Positions 12,898-16,874 of a stretch of 16,874 nucleotides of DNA are shown piece after piece. Positions within the stretch are counted from its first letter, which is position 1. Each line of letters begins with the position of its first letter. A program made the translations under genes and the position numbers. A model generated the notes under the pieces. It did not search any database and was not told the origin of the DNA. It worked only from the letters and a program-made list of their open reading frames with translations. Source of the DNA: Clostridia bacterium (GTDB taxonomy: Bacteria; Bacillota; Clostridia; Oscillospirales; CAG-382); contig JAGCNA010000308.1 of the NCBI GenBank assembly GCA_017646185.1, positions 1 through 16,874 on the forward strand, in the 5' to 3' direction.

Positions 12898-13701
12898 GTG
12901 AAAAAAATATTCGAAAGCAAAAATATAACCGAATACGCTGTTATTCCTTTTGACGAAAAGCTTGTTATAAATCCTCGTCTTATGCCTGAAGCAGAAATCA
13001 ACAGCATTGTAGTTTTTTTGGTTCCGTACAAAAGCGCAAACACACCAAAAGATAAATACGGCATCTCTGCCTATGCACGCGTAAAGGATTATCACGGGTA
13101 TATGAAAATGCTGTTTGCCGAGCTGATTCCCGAATTAAATCAAAAATTCGGTACGGATTTCTTTTGTTTTGCAGACCACTCTCCCGTAAACGAAAAGCTG
13201 TGCGCCGCTTACGGCGGTTTAGGCGTCATAGGCAAAAACTCTCTTTTAATCAACAAAAAATACGGCAGTTATGTATTCATAGGCGTATGCTTGACAACTT
13301 TGAAAACCGAAAACATACCGATGTCCATAAAAGGTTGTATAAACTGCGGAAAGTGTGCGGAACGCTGCCCCGGCTGTGCGATTACCGAGCAAGGAATTAA
13401 AGCCGATAAATGCCTTTCCGGAATATCGCAGAAAAAGAAAATCACCGAAGACGAGCAAAAAGCCATTACCGAAGCAGGTATATGCTGGGGCTGCGATATA
13501 TGCCAGAATGTGTGTCCGATGAACGAAAAAGCGCTATATTCTCCCATAGATTATTTCACAGACACATACCTTGATAACGTTTCACCGGAGCTGATAGAAA
13601 GCATGGACGACGAAGAATATTCAAAGTATGCTTTCTCTTGGAGAAAAAAAGAGGTATTACTACGCAATATGCACTCTGCAGACCGAAAAAACAGAAAATA
13701 A
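12898..13701 (+). CDS. QueG-like double [4Fe-4S] protein (epoxyqueuosine reductase family)
   Basis: A 267-aa protein resembling the catalytic half of epoxyqueuosine reductase QueG, which makes the last step of queuosine in tRNA. Family-like blocks are 'AYARVKDYHGYM' (58-69), 'DHSPVNEK' with candidate catalytic D93, and 'GLGVIGKNSLLIN' (107-119). Two ferredoxin-type cysteine sets follow: C147, C150, C153, C157 ('CINCGKCAERCP') and C199, C202, C206 ('GCDICQNVCP'), plus C172. E. coli QueG is 379 aa with a C-terminal HEAT-type domain for tRNA; here nothing comparable follows, so it is a short form. Start is GTG at 12898, after an AGGTG site. No other queuosine gene is nearby, so the substrate is uncertain. 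Confidence 0.75.
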   Translation: MKKIFESKNITEYAVIPFDEKLVINPRLMPEAEINSIVVFLVPYKSANTPKDKYGISAYARVKDYHGYMKMLFAELIPELNQKFGTDFFCFADHSPVNEKLCAAYGGLGVIGKNSLLINKKYGSYVFIGVCLTTLKTENIPMSIKGCINCGKCAERCPGCAITEQGIKADKCLSGISQKKKITEDEQKAITEAGICWGCDICQNVCPMNEKALYSPIDYFTDTYLDNVSPELIESMDDEEYSKYAFSWRKKEVLLRNMHSADRKNRK

Positions 13702-13716
13702 TTCGTCATATAAAAC

Positions 13717-13738
13717 AATACAATATTTTGTATTTTTC
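13717..13738 (+). terminator. Weak AT-only hairpin with U-tract after the QueG-like gene
   Basis: AATACAA (13717-13723) pairs with TTGTATT (13728-13734) around a 4-base loop, followed by a short T-run. With no GC-rich core it is a weak terminator at best. It ends directly against the -35 of the rsmA promoter. Confidence 0.35.
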
Positions 13739-13767
13739 TTGACAAATTCACATATATCTGCTATTAT
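13739..13767 (+). promoter_or_regulatory. Promoter of rsmA-pckG
   Basis: A perfect TTGACA (-35, 13739-13744), 17 bases, then TATTAT (-10, 13762-13767), with TG one base before the -10. The predicted start near 13774 leaves a leader of about 36 bases that includes a GGAGG ribosome binding site before rsmA. Confidence 0.88.
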
Positions 13768-13781
13768 TAACTTGCAGATAT
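13754..13781. repeat. Perfect 8-bp inverted repeat flanking the rsmA -10 box
   Basis: ATATCTGC (13754-13761) and GCAGATAT (13774-13781) are exact reverse complements 12 bases apart, with the -10 box between them and the predicted transcript start in the right arm. The placement is what an operator would have, but no regulator is known here. Confidence 0.6.
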
Positions 13782-13809
13782 CTGGAATGTATGTGCGGAG
13801 GAAAAACCT

Positions 13810-14661
13810 ATGTCCGATTTTGTTAAAAAGAAAAAATACGGGCAGAACTTTCTTACCTCGGACCGTATCCCCGCTCGCATAGCGGCGGAAAGCGGTATTA
13901 CATCAGAATGCGGTGTTATTGAAATAGGGCCCGGCTTAGGTGTGCTTACAAAACAACTCCTTTCCGTTGCGAAAAAAGTTGTTGCCATCGAAATAGATGA
14001 AGAGCTTATCCCTATTCTTAACGAAAAGTTTGCGGAAAACCATAACTTTCTTTTAATAAATAAGGATATACTTGAGATAGACTTGGGTAAACTTATAGAA
14101 GAACAGTTTGCCGGTATGCCGGTTTGCGTTTGCGCCAACCTTCCATATTATATTACTACCCCCATCCTTATGAAGCTTTTGGAAGGTAAACACGGTTTCC
14201 GTACCATTACCGTAATGGTGCAGAAAGAGGTTGCGCAAAGATTGTGCAGCAAATGCGGAGACAGCGAATACGGTGCGATTACCGCTTCTGTAAACTATTA
14301 TGCATCTGTAAAAAGGCTGTTCCCGGTAAAAGCAGGCAGCTTTTCTCCCCCGCCGAAGGTTGATTCGGCTGTTATAAGATTCGATCTTTACGATATTCCC
14401 CCTATCACACCTGCAGATGAAAACACTTTTTTTGCAGTAATACGCGCCGCCTTTGCTCAACGAAGAAAAACCCTTTTAAACGCTCTGTGTACTGCGTTCG
14501 GAGACAGACTTTCCAGAGAACAGCTTGCGGATTTTATTAGTGAGGCAGGGCTTAAACCTGACGTGCGCGGTGAAAAGACAGATAATAAAACGCTGTGTTT
14601 TATTTCAGATAAAATATTTTTTAACATAAACGGAGGCAAACAAAATGAGCACTTACACTAA
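13810..14661 (+). CDS. rsmA: 16S rRNA (adenine(1518)-N6/adenine(1519)-N6)-dimethyltransferase
   Basis: A 283-aa SAM-dependent methyltransferase (KsgA) that dimethylates two adjacent adenines near the 3' end of 16S rRNA during late 30S assembly. The family opening 'KKKYGQNFLTSDRI' is followed by SAM motif I 'EIGPGLGVLT' (38-47), motif II 'VVAIEIDEELIP' and the catalytic 'NLPYYIT' (110-116). The C-terminal domain contains 'SFSPPPKVDSAVIRF' and 'AFAQRRKTLLNAL', both typical. Length is normal. Its last 17 bases overlap pckG in another frame and hold that gene's ribosome binding site, so the two are one transcription unit. Loss of this methylation is known to give kasugamycin resistance; the gene here looks intact. 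Confidence 0.97.
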   Translation: MSDFVKKKKYGQNFLTSDRIPARIAAESGITSECGVIEIGPGLGVLTKQLLSVAKKVVAIEIDEELIPILNEKFAENHNFLLINKDILEIDLGKLIEEQFAGMPVCVCANLPYYITTPILMKLLEGKHGFRTITVMVQKEVAQRLCSKCGDSEYGAITASVNYYASVKRLFPVKAGSFSPPPKVDSAVIRFDLYDIPPITPADENTFFAVIRAAFAQRRKTLLNALCTAFGDRLSREQLADFISEAGLKPDVRGEKTDNKTLCFISDKIFFNINGGKQNEHLH

Positions 14662-16444
14662 AAATGCAAAACTCAACGCATGGCTCGACGAAATGATCGA
14701 ACTGTGCAACCCCGACAATGTTGTTATGATCGACGGTTCCGACGAACAGATCGAAGCACTTCGCGCAGAAGCTTGCGCTAACGGCGAAATGTTCAAGCTT
14801 AACCAGGAAAAGCTTCCCGGTTGCTATCTCCACAGAACTGCAGTTAACGACGTTGCACGTGTAGAAGGCCGTACCTTCATCTGCACTCCTACCAAGGAAG
14901 AAGCAGGTCCCACCAACAACTGGATGGATCCCAACGAAATGTACGCAAAGCTTCTCGCTCTTTACAAGAATTCTTACAAGGGCAGAACCATGTACGTTAT
15001 CCCCTACTCCATGGGCGTTGTAGGCAGTGATTTCGCAAAGAACGGTATCGAACTTACCGATTCTATCTACGTTGTTCTCAACATGATCATCATGACCAGA
15101 GTTGGTACCGCTGTTCTTGAAGCTATGGGCGAAAACGGCGACTTTATCAAGGGTCTCCACGCAAGAGCAGACATGGACGAAAACAACAAGTATATCGTTC
15201 ACTTCCCTCAGGACAACACCATTATGTCCATCAACTCCGGCTACGGCGGAAACGTTCTTCTCGGCAAAAAGTGCTTCGCACTCAGAATTGCTTCCTACCT
15301 CGGCAGAAACGAAGGCTGGATGGCTGAACACATGCTCATCCTCGGTATCGAAACTCCCGAAGGAGAAACCAAGTACGTTGCAGCTGCATTCCCCTCTGCT
15401 TGCGGTAAGACCAACTTGGCAATGCTTATTCCTCCCAAGTCCTACACCGACAAGGGCTACAAGGTTACCTGCGTAGGCGACGATATCGCTTGGATCAGAG
15501 TAGGCAAAGACGGCAGACTCTGGGCTTGCAACCCTGAAAACGGCTTCTTCGGCGTTGCTCCCGGTACCAACGTTAAGTCCAACCCCAACGCACTCGCTTC
15601 TACTATGAGCGGCACCATCTTCACCAACGTTGTTCTTAACAATGCTGATAACACCGTTTGGTGGGAAGGTCTTGATAAGAATCCTCCCGTTGACGCTATC
15701 GACTGGAAGGGTCGTCCTTGGAACGGTACGGAATCCACCGAGAAGGGTGCTCATCCCAACTCTCGTTTCACCGCTCCCGCAAAGAACTGCCCCTGCATTT
15801 CTTCTGAATTTGATAATCCCGAAGGCGTTCCCCTTTCCGCTATCATCTTCGGCGGCCGTCGCGCAAAGACCGCTCCTCTGGTATACCAGTCCTTCGATTG
15901 GAAGCACGGTACCTTCGTTGGTTATATCATGGCTTCCGAAACTACCGCTGCAGCTTCCGGCGCAGTTGGCGTAGTAAGAAGAGATCCTATGGCTATGCTT
16001 CCCTTCTGCGGCTACAACATGGGCGATTACTGGGCACACTGGCTCAAGATGGGCGAAGTTACCCCCAATCTTCCTAAGATCTTCCACGTTAACTGGTTCA
16101 GACTTACCGATGAAGGCAAGTTTATGTGGCCCGGCTTCGGCGACAACTTCCGCGTTCTCGAGTGGATCCTCAAGAGATGCGAAGGCAAGGTTGACGCTGT
16201 TGAAACCGCTATCGGTTACGTTCCCAACGCAGAAGACATCAACCTCGACGGTCTTGATTACGAGATCGAAGCAGGCAGAAAGTTCGATATCAACGAGCTC
16301 AAGAACATCCTTACCGTTGAAAAGGATTACTGGCTCGCAGACTTCGAAAACGTTAAGGAATTCTATGCAAAGATCGGTGATACCGTTCCCGCAGAACTTT
16401 GTAAGCAGTACGAAGATCAGCTTGCAAGACTTTCCGCAATGTAA
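14645..16444 (+). CDS. pckG: Phosphoenolpyruvate carboxykinase (GTP)
   Basis: A 599-aa GTP-dependent PEP carboxykinase, interconverting oxaloacetate and PEP with GTP/GDP in the cytoplasm. The kinase loop is 'FPSACGKTNLAM' (249-260), with the GTP-class reactive cysteine C253. Other family blocks are 'LPGCYLHRTAVNDVARVEGR' (57-76), 'GYGGNVLLGKKCFALRIASY' (199-218), 'VGDDIAWI' and 'WWEGLD'. It differs from the ATP-dependent PckA family in all of these. Length is normal. Codon use is extremely biased, in line with very high expression, as in anaerobes that use the enzyme for CO2 fixation or fermentation balance. An ACGGAGGCAAACAAA ribosome-binding region lies inside the rsmA end. A strong terminator follows. 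Confidence 0.98.
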   Translation: MSTYTKNAKLNAWLDEMIELCNPDNVVMIDGSDEQIEALRAEACANGEMFKLNQEKLPGCYLHRTAVNDVARVEGRTFICTPTKEEAGPTNNWMDPNEMYAKLLALYKNSYKGRTMYVIPYSMGVVGSDFAKNGIELTDSIYVVLNMIIMTRVGTAVLEAMGENGDFIKGLHARADMDENNKYIVHFPQDNTIMSINSGYGGNVLLGKKCFALRIASYLGRNEGWMAEHMLILGIETPEGETKYVAAAFPSACGKTNLAMLIPPKSYTDKGYKVTCVGDDIAWIRVGKDGRLWACNPENGFFGVAPGTNVKSNPNALASTMSGTIFTNVVLNNADNTVWWEGLDKNPPVDAIDWKGRPWNGTESTEKGAHPNSRFTAPAKNCPCISSEFDNPEGVPLSAIIFGGRRAKTAPLVYQSFDWKHGTFVGYIMASETTAAASGAVGVVRRDPMAMLPFCGYNMGDYWAHWLKMGEVTPNLPKIFHVNWFRLTDEGKFMWPGFGDNFRVLEWILKRCEGKVDAVETAIGYVPNAEDINLDGLDYEIEAGRKFDINELKNILTVEKDYWLADFENVKEFYAKIGDTVPAELCKQYEDQLARLSAM

Positions 16445-16465
16445 TCTGATTAAAAACAAATTTTT

Positions 16466-16494
16466 AAGGCGTCCCAAACGGGACGCCTTTTTTT
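16466..16494 (+). terminator. Intrinsic terminator of pckG
   Basis: A 10-bp stem, AAGGCGTCCC (16466-16475) with GGGACGCCTT (16480-16489), has an AAAC loop and runs straight into a T7 tract. It lies 21 bases after the pckG stop. Confidence 0.95.
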
Positions 16495-16504
16495 GTCTTT
16501 TAGT

Positions 16505-16540
16505 CACCAAGAAGCTGCAAGGATTCTTGGTGTTATTTTT
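16505..16540. terminator. Second hairpin with U-rich tail between convergent genes
   Basis: CACCAAGAA (16505-16513) pairs with TTCTTGGTG (16524-16532) over a 10-base loop and is followed by TTATTTTT. It lies 10 bases after the pckG terminator and 7 bases from the end of the minus-strand gene, so it may back up the first. On the minus strand its tail is not T-rich, so that direction is doubtful. Confidence 0.6.
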
Positions 16541-16547
16541 AAAGTGA

Positions 16548-16874
16548 TTATGCTTCGTTTAGTTTTTCCTTACACCACGAAAATAATAAAGAAAACGCTT
16601 TCTCGAAATCGAATTCGCTTCCGTCAGATAATGACAATGCGGTATCAAGAACCAGATTATCGGTGCCGCGAAGAACTTTCAAAAGCTCTTGCTTGGTTGC
16701 TATGAAATTACCGCTTTCCAAGTAGTGTATATTTTGTAAAATAAAAAACACGGACTTATAGGTAAAAGGAAGACACGAAATATTATTTTCCTCGGAAGTG
16801 TGGATATAGCGGTGGCAAAGCTCGTGATACAGATTGCCCAGACTCAGTTTAACAAAGGCACGTACATCGTATTC
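16548..16874 (-). CDS. C-terminal part of an unrecognised protein, possibly nucleotidyltransferase-like
   Basis: The frame is open from the right edge to the TAA at 16548-16550, giving the last 108 residues of a larger protein; the in-frame GTG at 16751 is not the true start, because the open frame continues upstream with good coding character. The visible part is helical, with no membrane segment: 'VKLSLGNLYHELCHRYI', then 'FFILQNIHYLESGNFIATKQ' and 'ELLKVL', ending 'LLFSWCKEKLNEA'. The 'ILQNIHYLESGNFIATKQEL' stretch recalls the helical C-terminal half of minimal and kanamycin-type nucleotidyltransferases, but the catalytic half is outside the window. Function stays open. Confidence 0.5.
   Translation of the reverse strand, partial: EYDVRAFVKLSLGNLYHELCHRYIHTSEENNISCLPFTYKSVFFILQNIHYLESGNFIATKQELLKVLRGTDNLVLDTALSLSDGSEFDFEKAFSLLFSWCKEKLNEA

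Noticed and set aside
14621..16510. A 629-codon open frame on the minus strand, antisense to pckG
   Set aside because: It mirrors the extreme codon bias of pckG, has no family resemblance or ribosome binding site, and runs through the pckG terminator.

Overview
This 16.9-kb window looks like chromosome from a low-to-moderate-GC Clostridia-type Firmicute (Bacillota), probably an anaerobic gut lineage. This rests on protein style, the GTP-type PEP carboxykinase, mini-ribonuclease III, the zinc-ribbon form of ribosomal protein S18, the rpsF-ssb-rpsR cluster, strong AGGAGG-type ribosome binding sites and a LexA-like box of the Bacillus/Clostridium type. The species cannot be named from the sequence alone. 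Almost everything is core or near-core; no insertion sequence, prophage, CRISPR array or other mobile element was seen, and no stretch above 300 bases lacks a gene. The widest gap is the 232 bases between recA and prs.

Layout. 1-317: C-terminal end of a sugar-importer ABC ATPase, then a terminator. 385-1365 (+): an unrecognised protein with a PAS-like N-terminus and what looks like a degenerate sensor-kinase core. It converges, over a shared bidirectional terminator, with a minus-strand pair at 1425-3484: a cytidine deaminase-like enzyme followed by a GH123/DUF4091-like glycoside hydrolase, with one promoter. 3558-4268 (-): two tRNA genes, Lys(TTT) and Arg(CCG), each with its own terminator, and a small membrane protein gene between them whose stop codon lies inside the Arg tRNA.

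4277-10327 (-): a tightly packed seven-gene operon, recA-recX-rimO-pgsA-cysS-mrnC-lexA, with 1-, 4- and 8-base overlaps or 5- to 12-base gaps. A consensus promoter and a LexA-box-like site precede recA. recA and lexA, the two arms of the SOS response, thus open and close one transcription unit with housekeeping genes between them. The lexA frame carries an in-frame TAA at codon 51, exactly between the DNA-binding domain and the self-cleaving domain. This is the most striking single observation in the window; it is either a genuine disruption or split of the SOS repressor, or a base error.

10560-12880 (+): a divergently transcribed, unusually long PRPP synthetase, then the rpsF-ssb-rpsR operon with a strong promoter, a structured leader that can hide the rpsF Shine-Dalgarno sequence, and a strong terminator. 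12898-16494 (+): a QueG-like iron-sulfur protein, then rsmA and pckG (overlapping by 17 bases) from a promoter whose -10 box sits inside a palindrome. 16548-16874 (-): the C-terminal part of a gene that runs off the right edge.

All five clear promoters have 17-base spacers and an extended -10 TG motif. I found no obviously new multi-gene system. The items most worth a second look are the interrupted lexA within a recA-lexA operon, the degenerate sensor-like protein, the rpsF leader and the palindromic promoters.
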